Origin: Parafannyhessea umbonata
Lineage (GTDB): Bacteria; Actinomycetota; Coriobacteriia; Coriobacteriales; Atopobiaceae
DNA: 64,000 nt
Direction: 5' to 3'
NCBI RefSeq assembly: GCF_900111255.1
Contig: NZ_FOGP01000005.1
Span: 62,001 to 126,000 of the forward strand
The position numbers and the translations under genes are program-made. Each line of letters opens with the position of its first letter. The stretch's first letter is position 1. Under the pieces are notes generated by a model. It was given only the letters and a program-made list of their open reading frames with translations, ran no database searches and was not told the DNA's origin. Of this stretch, positions 16,519 through 25,188 are shown piece after piece.

Positions 16519-16558
16519 AATAAGTCGCTCGTTCGGATTATCCGATCGGGCGATTATT
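16519..16558 (+). terminator. Long hairpin after dut
   Basis: The 40 bases after the dut stop fold into one hairpin: AATAA/TTATT, a bulged G, TCGC/GCGA, T-G, CG/CG, and an inner TCGGA-TTA-TCCGA. It is followed by the T-rich tctgtgttt. It probably ends nrdR-dut transcription, or attenuates read-through into the permease gene 36 bases further on. Confidence 0.55.
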
Positions 16559-16594
16559 TCTGTGTTTCGAGCTACAAGGAAGGAAAAGCATTCG

Positions 16595-17908
16595 ATGGAG
16601 AAGTTCTTTAAGGCGGCCGAGCGTGGGTCGTCTGCGACCCAGGAGCTGCGTGCGGGTCTGACCACGTTCCTCGCGATGTCCTATATCATTGCGCTGAACC
16701 CCCTCATCCTTTCTGGCGCTGGGGTCCCCATCTCCGCCACCATTACCAGCACCTGCTTCGGCGCCGGCATCATGACGATTATCATGGGCCTGTTCTCAAA
16801 CCGTCCCATTGCCCTCGCCTCGGGCCTCGGGCTCAACTCCATGGTGGCGGTCGCCACCACGACGCTCTGCGGTGGCGATTGGCACGCGGGCATGGGCATC
16901 GTCCTCGTTGAGGGCATCGTCATTCTCTTACTCGTCCTCTGCGGCCTTCGCCAGGCGATCATGGACGCGATTCCCGTCTCGCTTCGTCATGCAATTTCGG
17001 TCGGCATCGGCATTTTCGTCGCTATGATCGGCCTTTCGAATGCCGGTATCATCACGGGCAATGGCGACACGCTCCTTGCGTTGGGCCAGGTTACCCAGCC
17101 GTCCTTTATCGTCGGTGTCATTTCCATCGTCGCGACCATCATCTTCGTCGCGTTTGACGTCAAGGGTGCTCTGCTCCTCGGCATCATCGTCGCCGTCGTG
17201 AGCGGCATTCCCCTGGGCATTACCGGCACGCCGCAAGGTGTCTTCTCGCTTCCCGACTTCACGGCCTTTGGTGCTCCATTTCAGGCTGACTCCGAGGGTG
17301 TCATGGGTATCGCCAAGGTCATTGCCACCCCAGCCCTTCTTGTGACTGCATTCTCGCTCATGATGTCCGACTTCTTCGACACGATGGGTACTGCCATGGC
17401 AGTCGCCAAGGACGGCGAGTTCCTCGATGAGAACGGCAACGTCGAGGACATCCGCTCCATCCTCATCGTCGACTCGTGTGCGGCTTGGGTCGGTGGCCTC
17501 CTTGGCGCCTCTTCTGTCACCACGTTCGTCGAGTCCGCCTCCGGCGCCGCCGATGGCGGCCGCACTGGCCTCTCCTCGATCTTCTGTGGCCTCTTCTTCA
17601 TTGTCTGCGCGTTCTTTGCGCCGGTCATTGCTGTTGTCCCCGGTGCGGCCACTTGCGGTGCCCTCGTTTATGTCGGCTATCTGATGATGTCTGAGGTCAC
17701 TGCTATTGACTGGAGTGACTTGCTTGAGGGCATCCCCGCATTCCTTTCTATCGCTGGCATCCCCCTCACGTACTCCATGTCCTCCGGTATCGGTCTCGGC
17801 TTCATCGCCTATATAGTCGTTGCCATTGCCACCGGAAAGGTCAGGCAGATCAAGCCTCTCATGTGGGTCGCTGCGATTGCGTTCGCGGTCTACTTCCTGG
17901 TTGCCTAG
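16595..17908 (+). CDS. NCS2 permease, AzgA/PbuG type (guanine/hypoxanthine)
   Basis: 437 residues, strongly hydrophobic with about 12-14 membrane segments. The N terminus ELRAGLTTFLAMSYIIALNP and the DFFDTMGTAMAVAKDGEFLDENG block are characteristic of the AzgA/PbuG branch of the nucleobase-cation symporters, which import hypoxanthine, guanine or adenine. ATG 16595 is preceded by aaggaaggaaaag; an in-frame codon at 16562 lies upstream of that site. A second NCS2 permease of the uracil branch follows after 68 bases, so the pair probably covers purine and pyrimidine salvage. Confidence 0.85.
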   Translation: MEKFFKAAERGSSATQELRAGLTTFLAMSYIIALNPLILSGAGVPISATITSTCFGAGIMTIIMGLFSNRPIALASGLGLNSMVAVATTTLCGGDWHAGMGIVLVEGIVILLLVLCGLRQAIMDAIPVSLRHAISVGIGIFVAMIGLSNAGIITGNGDTLLALGQVTQPSFIVGVISIVATIIFVAFDVKGALLLGIIVAVVSGIPLGITGTPQGVFSLPDFTAFGAPFQADSEGVMGIAKVIATPALLVTAFSLMMSDFFDTMGTAMAVAKDGEFLDENGNVEDIRSILIVDSCAAWVGGLLGASSVTTFVESASGAADGGRTGLSSIFCGLFFIVCAFFAPVIAVVPGAATCGALVYVGYLMMSEVTAIDWSDLLEGIPAFLSIAGIPLTYSMSSGIGLGFIAYIVVAIATGKVRQIKPLMWVAAIAFAVYFLVA

Positions 17909-17976
17909 CGGTCAGTTATCCCATTGGACATGTCACAACGACTGTCCTGTCCGTCCCTGATTCGAAAGGATTCTTA

Positions 17977-19266
17977 ATGGCTGAAAAAGAACGCGAGGTC
18001 ATTGGCGTCAGTGACCGCGTCTCTGTTGGAAGGGCCATTCCCCTTGGCATCCAGCACATGATGAGTATGTTTGGCTCGACGGTTCTCGTTCCCGTCCTCG
18101 TCGGACTAAATCCCAACGTCGCCATCATGTGCTCCGGCATCGGCACCATCTGCTACCTCCTCGTGACCAGGAACAAGATTCCTAGCTACCTGGGGAGCTC
18201 CTTTGCCTTCATCAGCCCCATCCTCGCCGCAGTTGCCGCTACGGGCAGCCTGCACACCGCCCTGTCCGGCGTCGTCGTCGCGGGTCTCGTCTTCCTTGCG
18301 GTCGCAGGCATTATCAAGCTCGTCGGCACCGGCTGGCTTGACCGCCTGCTTCCGCCCGTTCTCGTCGCTGCCGTAATGATCGTCATCGGCGTCGGACTCT
18401 CGGCGACCGCTGCCAAGATGGCGCTCTACTCCTCGACTGACTCTTTCGTCGCCGAGGGTGCTATCGTTGCGGCAATCACACTTTGCGCGGCCGTCATCTT
18501 CTCGGGCATGGGGGGACTTGTCGGCACGCTGCCCATTCTTCTGGCAATCATCGTCGGCTACCTCATCTCGATGCCGCTTGGGCTCGTCGACTTCCAGGGC
18601 GTCATCGACGCTCCTTGGATTGGTCTTCCGCCCATCCAGACACCGCACTTTGACCCGGGTGCGATTGCTCTGATCGCGCCCGTTGCCCTTGTGGTCGTTA
18701 TCGAACACATCGGCCATCTCCTTGCGGTGGGCGAGATCGTCGGCAGGGACTACCGCGACATGCTTCCTCGCTCTCTTGCTGGCGACGGCATCTCCACCGT
18801 CATCTCCGGCCTTCTTGGTGGCACGCCTACCACGACGTATGCCGAGAACATTGGCGTCATGAGCGTCACGCGCGTTTACTCCACGCAGGTGTTCTGGTAT
18901 GCGGCTGGCTTCGCGCTGCTCGTCGGTGGCTTCTGTCCGAAGCTCGCGGCCTTTATCAACTCGATTCCTGTTCCCGTCATGGGCGGCGTTAGTCTCCTGC
19001 TGTTCGGCCTCATCGCATCCAATGGCCTTCGCATGCTGGTCACCAACAACGTCGACTTCGACCAGAACCGCAACCTGATGATCGCATCCGTCGTCATCAT
19101 TTTGGGTGTCGGCATGGAGACGTCGAGTATCGCGATTCCGGTGGGGGACTACACCCTTCCTGGTATGGCGACCTCCGCTCTCGTCGGCATCATCATGAAC
19201 CTCATCCTTCCCAAGGCGAAGGACGATGCAGTCGAACCTGAGTCTTCCGTTGCGGAGATTGAGTAG
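17977..19266 (+). CDS. NCS2 permease, UraA type (uracil permease)
   Basis: 429 residues, about 12-14 membrane helices. PLGIQHMMSMFGSTVLVPVL near residue 20 (QH motif), the SSFAFISP half-helix, and EHIGHLLAVGEIVGRDY with GGTPTTTYAENIGVMS (substrate Glu and Thr/Glu region) are UraA/PyrP family blocks. Uracil:proton symport is the likely activity; xanthine cannot be excluded from sequence alone. ATG 17977 is preceded by aaaggattctta; an in-frame GTG/ATG region upstream overlaps the previous gene. Confidence 0.85.
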   Translation: MAEKEREVIGVSDRVSVGRAIPLGIQHMMSMFGSTVLVPVLVGLNPNVAIMCSGIGTICYLLVTRNKIPSYLGSSFAFISPILAAVAATGSLHTALSGVVVAGLVFLAVAGIIKLVGTGWLDRLLPPVLVAAVMIVIGVGLSATAAKMALYSSTDSFVAEGAIVAAITLCAAVIFSGMGGLVGTLPILLAIIVGYLISMPLGLVDFQGVIDAPWIGLPPIQTPHFDPGAIALIAPVALVVVIEHIGHLLAVGEIVGRDYRDMLPRSLAGDGISTVISGLLGGTPTTTYAENIGVMSVTRVYSTQVFWYAAGFALLVGGFCPKLAAFINSIPVPVMGGVSLLLFGLIASNGLRMLVTNNVDFDQNRNLMIASVVIILGVGMETSSIAIPVGDYTLPGMATSALVGIIMNLILPKAKDDAVEPESSVAEIE

Positions 19267-19375
19267 CATCAACGTGTCGCGCGTCGAGCCTCTATTTTCA
19301 GGGCAAAGACTTTAGTTTGCATTATCGGTCTCATGCATTTTGCGTGGGGCCGATTTGTTTGTACGCGATTTAAAA

Positions 19376-19403
19376 TTGCGAGAGGGTAGAGTGATTTTAG
19401 GAT
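19376..19403 (+). promoter_or_regulatory. Candidate promoter for trxB
   Basis: TTGCGA at 19376-19381 and TAGGAT at 19398-19403 with a 16-base spacer, 26 bases upstream of the trxB ATG in an AT-rich 160-base gap. The -10 is identical to that proposed for rny. Confidence 0.35.
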
Positions 19404-19429
19404 GAGAATTAGATCGAATGGAGGTCACT

Positions 19430-20377
19430 ATGAGCTCTACTGAGTTGCTGGACCTTGTCGTCATAGGCGCCGGTCCTGCCGGCCTTTCTGCGGCCATCTA
19501 CGCGCAAAGGGCCATGCTGTCCGGTGTGGTGCTCGAACAGGAATCGGTTGGCGGTCAGGTCGTGCTTACGAGCGAGGTTGACAATTATCCCGGGGTCCCG
19601 AACGCCGATGGGTATTCGCTGGTGGAAGCCATGCAAAAGCAGGCAATTGACCTTGGATCCACGATTCGCCTGGAGAACGTCGAGAGTGTCTCTCGGCTTG
19701 ATGACGGCATCTTTGAGGTTGTGACGCCTCAGGACACCTATCATTCCAAGGCTGTCATCGTCGCCGGTGGCGCCTCGCCGCGTGCGGCCGGCTTCGAGGG
19801 CGAGGCTAAGTTTAAGGGGCACGGGGTCTCGTACTGCGCAACCTGCGACGGCATGTTCTATCGCGGCAAGCATGTCTTTGTCATCGGCGGCGGCAACTCC
19901 GCTGCTGAGGAGGCGTTATTCCTCACCAAGTTTGCCGACAAGGTGACGATGGTCGTTCGCAAGGATCACCTGCGTGCGCAGGCTGCGGTCGCAATGCAGG
20001 TTGAGCAGAATGAAAAGATCGAGATCCGCTTCAACACTAGCGTGGTTGCGGTCGACGGCGACAACCTGCCGAAGTCTATCTCATTCAGGGACAACGTCAC
20101 CGACGAGGTCGTTACTGAGAGCTACGGTGAAGGCTCGTTCGGCGTCTTCGTGTTCGTCGGCCGCGTGCCGGCTTCCGAGCTGCTTCGAGGTCTCGTACAA
20201 GTAGACGAAGCGGGCTACATCGTTACGGACGAGCGCATGGCAACCTCGACGACTGGACTGTTCGCGGCAGGAGACATTCGACAAAAGCCTCTACGTCAGA
20301 TTGTGACCGCAGCGTCTGATGGAGCGATTGCCGCGACCAGCGTGGCGGCATATTTGGGGCAGCCCATCGAAGGTTAG
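19430..20377 (+). CDS. trxB: Thioredoxin-disulfide reductase
   Basis: 315 residues, FAD/NADPH flavoenzyme that reduces thioredoxin. FAD motif VIGAGPAGLSAAIYAQRA, redox-active Cys136-Ala-Thr-Cys139 in SYCATCDGMFY, NADPH motif VIGGGNSAAEEALFL, and the C-terminal FAD block TGLFAAGDIR. The length is normal. ATG 19430 is chosen because ATG 19418 overlaps the ribosome binding site (ggaggt, 19420-19425). The trxA partner is not in the window. Confidence 0.95.
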   Translation: MSSTELLDLVVIGAGPAGLSAAIYAQRAMLSGVVLEQESVGGQVVLTSEVDNYPGVPNADGYSLVEAMQKQAIDLGSTIRLENVESVSRLDDGIFEVVTPQDTYHSKAVIVAGGASPRAAGFEGEAKFKGHGVSYCATCDGMFYRGKHVFVIGGGNSAAEEALFLTKFADKVTMVVRKDHLRAQAAVAMQVEQNEKIEIRFNTSVVAVDGDNLPKSISFRDNVTDEVVTESYGEGSFGVFVFVGRVPASELLRGLVQVDEAGYIVTDERMATSTTGLFAAGDIRQKPLRQIVTAASDGAIAATSVAAYLGQPIEG

Positions 20378-21180
20378 GCTCGCGTCGCTCGTAAATCTAA
20401 CTTTCTTAATAAACGGCCGGGGAGACGCTCGACGGAGTTCTCCCGCTTTGGATGATAGTTATCGTATTATGTAAAGTAGTAGTTTCCGAACGCCACCAAT
20501 CGGGGAGAAGCAGTTTGCTCTAACCTGTTCTTAGTCTGGAGCAGTTGACGCCGCTGGGCCCGTTGATTCATGAGGCATAACTAGTCGATTAGAAATATCT
20601 AGGGCCTCAAAGCGCCTTAGAATGGCTCGTTTGTATTTGTGCAGGTAGAAAGACAATTATTGGTAACAAGTCTAACTTGTTGATAGCCATTGCGTTCCGA
20701 TGGCAATACCGGCTTTGAGATGCGTTTCATATTCGAGATCATCGCAGAATCGCCTGAAACGGTTGATGCGAATGCTCGTCTACAAGTTCGCTGCTGCCTA
20801 AGATTGTCTCTCATAGTTGTTAGGTGCTGTGTGTGACTTGCTCAAGAATCGTTGCGTCTGGAGCCGTTTGATGTCGTTGTGCGGCAATGCCGGTCGAGAT
20901 GTTGTCGTGGCTGATTCCAACTTGCGCATTGTCAGGCTCCGTGTTCGGCGACCATTTTGTCAGAACTATTTCATGTTAACGTGCCTTGTCGTTTTGGCAC
21001 GGTTGCAAGCTCGGGTTGTTGTCTGTAAGGTAGCGGCCTTCAGAGGCTCTATGTCGTTTGGGTACTGATCATCCTCAAGTATTTACGAAACCGTGATAAT
21101 ATATCTTATGTAAAGTATAAATGATACTTGCCTTTAATTGTCGTCGAGGTCAAGATATTCCTTCCTCAACCAAGGAGAAA
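20378..21180. other. Lower-GC stretch without a supportable gene
   Basis: About 800 bases that are visibly AT-richer than the flanks. Short open frames exist (for example 20817-21068) but have no ribosome binding site, no family resemblance and Cys/Arg-rich composition. Structures seen: a weak hairpin after trxB (GGGAGA 20420-20425 / TCTCCC 20439-20444), a 7-bp hairpin AACAAGT-cta-ACTTGTT at 20665-20681, and a 12-base direct repeat TTATGTAAAGTA at 20467-20478 and 21106-21117. An unrecognised small RNA or a decayed insertion are both possible; no known RNA family was recognised. Confidence 0.5.
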
Positions 21181-21216
21181 GCCCGGCCTGAAACGAATAT
21201 CTGTTTCAGGCCGGGC
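21175..21216 (-). terminator. Terminator of the ClC gene
   Basis: A perfect 14-bp stem (GCCCGGCCTGAAAC, 21181-21194, with its complement 21203-21216) and an 8-base loop. On the minus strand the stem is followed by TTTCTC. It lies 42 bases after the ClC stop. Confidence 0.8.
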
Positions 21217-21258
21217 GGCTCTCATTCCCTTTGCGGTGTTTTGCGTGCTTGAAGGGCC

Positions 21259-22947
21259 TTACTCGTTGGCTGAGACATTTCTGTTTGCGAAGATGTCTCG
21301 AACGCGCACTCGAAGTCTGGAGGACTTGGGAGTCCAATTGCTCGTGAGCGAACTCGAGAGCATCTTCCACACTTTGTCGTACGATTCGTCCTCGCTTGAC
21401 CCATCCATTAGAACCAGGCACTCGTCCAGCGACTCGAGTACGGTGTCGCCCGTTGGCGTGATGTCGCGGTTGGCCCTGCTGATCAAGACGATTCTCGTGT
21501 TGCTTGGCCACTCGATGTCGCGGAGCCGCTTGCCCTCGACCTTGGATCCTGCTCCCACGGTTATGGTGTGCAGGACCTTCTCCCCCGCCGGGGTGGCGCC
21601 AGAGCCATTGGACCCCGGTTCCTTGCGGTTTTGCGTGGCACCCAGGAGATTGCCGAGCAGGTGCTCGTAGAACGGGTCGACGCCCGTGAGGTTCGCCGTG
21701 ACGTACGAGAGAACAGACACGACCGAAACCGAGAGCAGGGCCTCGAGCGAGCCGGTGAGCTCGAACGCCAGAACGACCGCAGTAACCGGCGCACGCACGA
21801 CTGATGCGAACAGCCCCGCGATGCCCAGTACTACGAAGTTGGGCAGAAACTCCTGCGGCAAGCCGATTACGCGAGAAGACACGGTTGCGAAGAGGTATCC
21901 GCAGAGCGCACCCATGACGCAGAGCGGAAAGAGCGTACCGCCGGGCGCCCCAGACGCAAAGGCAAGCGTCGTCGCAAGGTACTTTCCAATAAGGAGGAAC
22001 GCCACAGCTGCGACCGCCAGTGCCTGCGGAGACTCAAGGAGCTTCAGAATCTCCTCTCCACCACAGGTAAACTGGGGTGCGAAGAAGACCAGGACGGCGG
22101 ATGCCGCAAAGGGTACCACCAGGCGCGCGTAGGGCAGGAAGCGGTCGACGCGCGCGTACAGGCGCTCGCTTGCGAGGAACATCCCCCTGTTGTGCGCGGC
22201 ACCAAGCAGGCCGCAGAGCACGCCGAGCGCGATGACGTAGAGGTAGCACGCGTGCGGGAGGCTCTGCGCGAGGGGGAACTTGAGCACGGGCTGCAGACCG
22301 AGCACCTGCGACGCGATGAAGTCGGACGAGACCGCCGAGGCCATCACCGAGATGATCAACGGCGCGGTGAACTCCTTGTGGATCTCCTCGATCGCAAAGA
22401 GGACTCCGGTCAAGGGCGCGCTGAAAGCGGCTGACATGCCCGCGGCCGCTCCGCAGGTGACAAGCAGGCGCTCTTCTCCCCTGCCCCTTCCGATGATCTT
22501 CGAGACTGCCTTGCCGCCCATGGCGCCCAGCTGAACGCTCGGTCCCTCTCGGCCGAGCGAGAGGCCGCCGAGGCAGCAGAGCGTTCCCTCGATGAACTTT
22601 GCGAGCGTGACGCGCCACCACGGCATGTCGAGCTGGCCCATGACCTCAGCATCGACCTGCGGAATGCCCGATCCTTGCGTGTATGGCTCCCATACGAGCA
22701 GCTTGCAGGTAAGGACGCAGAGGAGAAGTGCACAGACGACCCAGGCCGCGATGAGCACAGGCTGTTCGCGCGCGACGCCGACGAAGACCCTCAGGAGCGA
22801 CTCCGAGCCGCTGAGCACGTAGCGATAGAGGGTGACGATTGCCCCTCCTACGATGCCGACAAGCACGCCCTCGCCAATCATGTAGACCTGGAACCACCTT
22901 GACATGCGGCGCTCCAGCAGGGTGCCACCCGAGTCCGAACCTCTCAT
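21259..22947 (-). CDS. ClC-family H+/Cl- exchanger with C-terminal TrkA-C domain
   Basis: 562 residues. The membrane part (about 20-440) has the ClC signatures GSGIPQ, GREGPSVQ (the Glu is the external gate), GAPGGTLFP and PFYEH. The cytoplasmic proton-path glutamates are retained in FAIEEIHKEF, so exchange rather than simple channel flow is expected by analogy with CLC-ec1. The GREGP motif argues against the fluoride-selective branch. The last about 80 residues (SKVEGKRLRDIEWPSNTRIV) are an RCK_C/TrkA-C regulatory domain. ATG 22947 follows agagaggtctttgc. The terminator of the apt operon lies just upstream. Confidence 0.9.
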   Translation of the reverse strand: MRGSDSGGTLLERRMSRWFQVYMIGEGVLVGIVGGAIVTLYRYVLSGSESLLRVFVGVAREQPVLIAAWVVCALLLCVLTCKLLVWEPYTQGSGIPQVDAEVMGQLDMPWWRVTLAKFIEGTLCCLGGLSLGREGPSVQLGAMGGKAVSKIIGRGRGEERLLVTCGAAAGMSAAFSAPLTGVLFAIEEIHKEFTAPLIISVMASAVSSDFIASQVLGLQPVLKFPLAQSLPHACYLYVIALGVLCGLLGAAHNRGMFLASERLYARVDRFLPYARLVVPFAASAVLVFFAPQFTCGGEEILKLLESPQALAVAAVAFLLIGKYLATTLAFASGAPGGTLFPLCVMGALCGYLFATVSSRVIGLPQEFLPNFVVLGIAGLFASVVRAPVTAVVLAFELTGSLEALLSVSVVSVLSYVTANLTGVDPFYEHLLGNLLGATQNRKEPGSNGSGATPAGEKVLHTITVGAGSKVEGKRLRDIEWPSNTRIVLISRANRDITPTGDTVLESLDECLVLMDGSSEDESYDKVWKMLSSSLTSNWTPKSSRLRVRVRDIFANRNVSANE

Positions 22948-22990
22948 GCAAAGACCTCTCTGGTGGGACGGCCACCATAGCTGCTAACCT

Positions 22991-23019
22991 AAAAAAGCAG
23001 CGAGGACAAGCCTCGCTGC
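22991..23019 (-). terminator. Terminator of the FHA-MerR-apt operon
   Basis: On the minus strand: 9-bp stem GCAGCGAGG / CCTCGCTGC (23019-22997) with a 5-base loop, then six T's (22996-22991). A standard intrinsic terminator 37 bases after the apt stop. Confidence 0.88.
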
Positions 23020-23055
23020 AGACGTGACACGCTATGTCGCGCCGTGGTGCGGGCG

Positions 23056-23580
23056 CTAGTGCACCTGGATGATGGTGAAGATCTCCTGCTGGAAGTCCTT
23101 CTTCACGACATCGCGCGGGTTGAGGTAGCACAGCTCGAGGCCGAACGCGAAGCCCTCGACCTCTCCGCCGGCCTGCTCAATGAGCTTGGCGCATGCGACC
23201 GCGGTGCCGCCCGTGGCGATGAGATCATCGACGATGAGGCACTTGTCGCCGGACCTGATGGCGTCCTTGTGAATCTGGAGCTGGTCGGTGCCGTACTCCA
23301 GGTCGTACTCCTGACTGTAGACCTCGCGGGGAAGCTTGCCGGGTTTGCGGGCGGGAACGAAGCCGACGCCCATGCGGTATGCGACGGGAGCTCCGATGAG
23401 GAAGCCGCGCGCCTCGGCGCCGACGATCTTGGTAACGCCGGCATCCTTGAAGTGCTCGGCAATCTCGTCGACCATGCCGCAGAAGCCCTCTGCGTCTGCA
23501 ATCAGGGGCGTGACGTCCTTGAAGATGACGCCGGGCTCTGGGTAGTCGGGAATGTCGACGATGAACTTGTCGTAGTCCAT
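23056..23580 (-). CDS. apt: Adenine phosphoribosyltransferase
   Basis: 174 residues. Makes AMP from adenine and [22 protein letters not shown] is the Apt N terminus, [13 protein letters not shown] the base-binding region, and [16 protein letters not shown] the PRPP motif. Full family length. Start with gtagaggagaaca. It is the last gene of FHA-MerR-apt, 9 bases after the MerR stop, and is followed by a strong terminator. The purine permease at 16595 would supply its substrate class. Confidence 0.95.
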   Translation of the reverse strand: MDYDKFIVDIPDYPEPGVIFKDVTPLIADAEGFCGMVDEIAEHFKDAGVTKIVGAEARGFLIGAPVAYRMGVGFVPARKPGKLPREVYSQEYDLEYGTDQLQIHKDAIRSGDKCLIVDDLIATGGTAVACAKLIEQAGGEVEGFAFGLELCYLNPRDVVKKDFQQEIFTIIQVH

Positions 23581-23589
23581 TGTTCTCCT

Positions 23590-24318
23590 CTACTTCATCT
23601 GGCTAAAGGTGCTGCCGATCTGACGCCTGATAAGGCCTTCCCTTACCTGGCCGGTGAGGAGAAGCATCTGACTGAAGGCGTGCTCGAACTGCTGGCGGTC
23701 CTCCTCGGTGGGATCCACCTCGACGCCGCCGGCCTTGCGAGCATACACCATGAGAGCCTGCTCGAACATCAGACTCTCGCGGTTCACGGAGGTAACGTAT
23801 TGGCGCAGGTTCTTCGGTCCGATACCGAAGTGCTGCAGCTGGTCGCAGATGCGAATGAGGCTGAGGTCGCGGCCGTCGACGAGGTCGCGACCGTGCGGCG
23901 ACCTCTTTAGCGAGATCAGCCCGACCTCCGCGAGCTGGCGGACGAAGCTGACCGAGCAGTTCGCGACCTCGGGCATGCGGTCGATGGGATGCAGCTTGTC
24001 GGCATCCTCGTCCTCGGACTCGACCGAACGGTACCCGATGGCGGGCGACGACTCGAGCTCGGGGGAAAGCCCTTCTCCCCCATCGAGCTGCTTCTTGATG
24101 ACCGAAAGCGGGAGGAAGCGGTTCTTCTGCAGGTAAAGGATGGTCTCGAGCCTGTGGAGGTCCTTCTGGGAGTACAGGCGGTAGCCTGCCGGCGTGCGCG
24201 AGGGGTTGAGCAGCCCCTCGTCCTCAAGGTAGCGGACCTTGCTGATGGAGAGGCCTGGGTACTGCGACTGGAGTCGCTTGACCACCTTGCCAATTGTGAG
24301 ATATCCGGCTTCAGGCAT
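23590..24318 (-). CDS. MerR-family regulator, FtsR-like
   Basis: 242 residues. N-terminal MerR winged helix (about 5-75; YLTIGKVVKRLQSQYPGLSI, KVRYLEDEGLLNPSRTPAGY). A second helix-turn-helix-like block near 110-140 (CSVSFVRQLAEVGLISLKR) and a helical tail replace any metal or drug-binding loop. This arrangement, and its position directly after a GarA-like FHA gene, match the actinobacterial FtsR/Rv1828 regulator, known in Corynebacterium to activate ftsZ. Orthology is inferred from architecture and synteny. No cysteines suited to metal sensing are seen at the C terminus. Confidence 0.8.
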   Translation of the reverse strand: MPEAGYLTIGKVVKRLQSQYPGLSISKVRYLEDEGLLNPSRTPAGYRLYSQKDLHRLETILYLQKNRFLPLSVIKKQLDGGEGLSPELESSPAIGYRSVESEDEDADKLHPIDRMPEVANCSVSFVRQLAEVGLISLKRSPHGRDLVDGRDLSLIRICDQLQHFGIGPKNLRQYVTSVNRESLMFEQALMVYARKAGGVEVDPTEEDRQQFEHAFSQMLLLTGQVREGLIRRQIGSTFSQMK

Positions 24319-24321
24319 GGC

Positions 24322-24756
24322 TTAGTTACCGGTCTCGATTCGCGTGGGCCTCTGGTTGGTATGGAACACCATGCGAAACGTGCCGATCTGGATGGTGGAG
24401 CCGTCCTTGAGCATTGCCTTGTTGACGATGGCACCGTCAACCCAGGTGCCGTTGAGCGAGCCGAGGTCCTCAACCGTAGCGAAGCCCGACGAGATGCCGG
24501 AAAGGTCAACGCGCGCGTGGTGGCGCGAGACGGTCATGTCGTTCAGGAACACGGAGTTGCTCGGGTCACGGCCGATGGTAACGATGGAATCGGTCAGCTC
24601 GAAGTTGGACCCCATCTGGGGACCCTTGACGATTACGAGCGAGGGGTTGGCGGGCGTCGCGTCGCCCATGAGGTCAGGAGACGTGGCATCCGACGACGGC
24701 ATCCTGAAGATGCGGGTTGCGCCGGAATCGGGCTCGTTGTTGTGTGTGGGCTGCAT
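24322..24756 (-). CDS. FHA-domain protein, GarA/OdhI-like
   Basis: 144 residues. The C-terminal half is an FHA phosphothreonine-binding domain with IGRDP (62-66), VSRHHA (76-81) and DLGSLNGTWV (97-106). The N-terminal tail holds Thr14 in GATRIFRM, placed like the PknB/PknG-phosphorylated threonines of GarA (ETTSVFRA). In GarA/OdhI the phosphorylated tail binds its own FHA domain and switches off inhibition of 2-oxoglutarate dehydrogenase and glutamate dehydrogenase. The target here is unknown. Start with gggagatacgacac. The merR gene follows after 3 bases. Confidence 0.85.
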   Translation of the reverse strand: MQPTHNNEPDSGATRIFRMPSSDATSPDLMGDATPANPSLVIVKGPQMGSNFELTDSIVTIGRDPSNSVFLNDMTVSRHHARVDLSGISSGFATVEDLGSLNGTWVDGAIVNKAMLKDGSTIQIGTFRMVFHTNQRPTRIETGN

Positions 24757-24794
24757 GTGTCGTATCTCCCATCTATATCTGCGTAACGCTCACT

Positions 24795-24800
24795 ATCATA
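24795..24800 (-). promoter_or_regulatory. Candidate -10 box for FHA-MerR-apt
   Basis: TATGAT on the minus strand in the short gap between the end of ridA and the FHA gene start at 24756. The -35 region is poor. It would let FHA-merR-apt be transcribed separately from patB-ridA. Confidence 0.35.
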
Positions 24801-24805
24801 CACCC

Positions 24806-25186
24806 TTATCTGCAGGCAACGCAGTCCATCTCGATGAGTGCCCCCATGGGAAGGCGCGAGACACCCACGACCGAGCGTGCCGGCGCGGGCGTCACGAAGC
24901 GCTTGGAATAGACCTCGTCCACCTTGTCGAGGTCGTCCAGATTCACGAGGTAGAGGGTTGTTTGGGCGACGTCGGAGAGCGTGCAGTCGCATTCGGCGAG
25001 AATTGCCTCCACGATATCGATGATGCGCTCGGTCTGCTCGGCCACCCCAGCCTGAATGACCCTCTTGCAATCGTTTGGGTCGATGGCGACCTGTCCCGAT
25101 GCGAAAACGAGCCTTCCTGCGGTGGTGCCCTGCGAATACGGACCCTGCGCGTCGGGGGCGTACGGTGCGTTGATCGAGTATTTCAT
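24806..25186 (-). CDS. ridA: RidA family enamine/imine deaminase
   Basis: 126 residues. RidA hydrolyses reactive enamines/imines such as 2-aminoacrylate to keto acids and ammonia. APYAPDAQGPYSQG, FASGQVAIDP and the catalytic-arginine region APARSVVGVSRLPMGALIE are typical. The start lies 2 bases after the stop of the PLP C-S lyase gene, whose reaction releases aminoacrylate, so the pair is functionally coherent. Full family length. Confidence 0.93.
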   Translation of the reverse strand: MKYSINAPYAPDAQGPYSQGTTAGRLVFASGQVAIDPNDCKRVIQAGVAEQTERIIDIVEAILAECDCTLSDVAQTTLYLVNLDDLDKVDEVYSKRFVTPAPARSVVGVSRLPMGALIEMDCVACR

Positions 25187-25188
25187 GT

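Noticed and set aside
16513-16594. Purine riboswitch upstream of the guanine/hypoxanthine permease
   Set aside because: The gap is only 82 bases and is filled by one long stem; the three-way junction core of purine riboswitches is not present.
20817-21068. Small protein-coding gene in the low-GC region
   Set aside because: No ribosome binding site, Cys/Arg/Val-rich translation without hydrophobic or family pattern.
21259-22947. Fluoride-type CLC transporter
   Set aside because: The gate motif is GREGP and the proton glutamates are kept, which fits the H+/Cl- exchanger branch.
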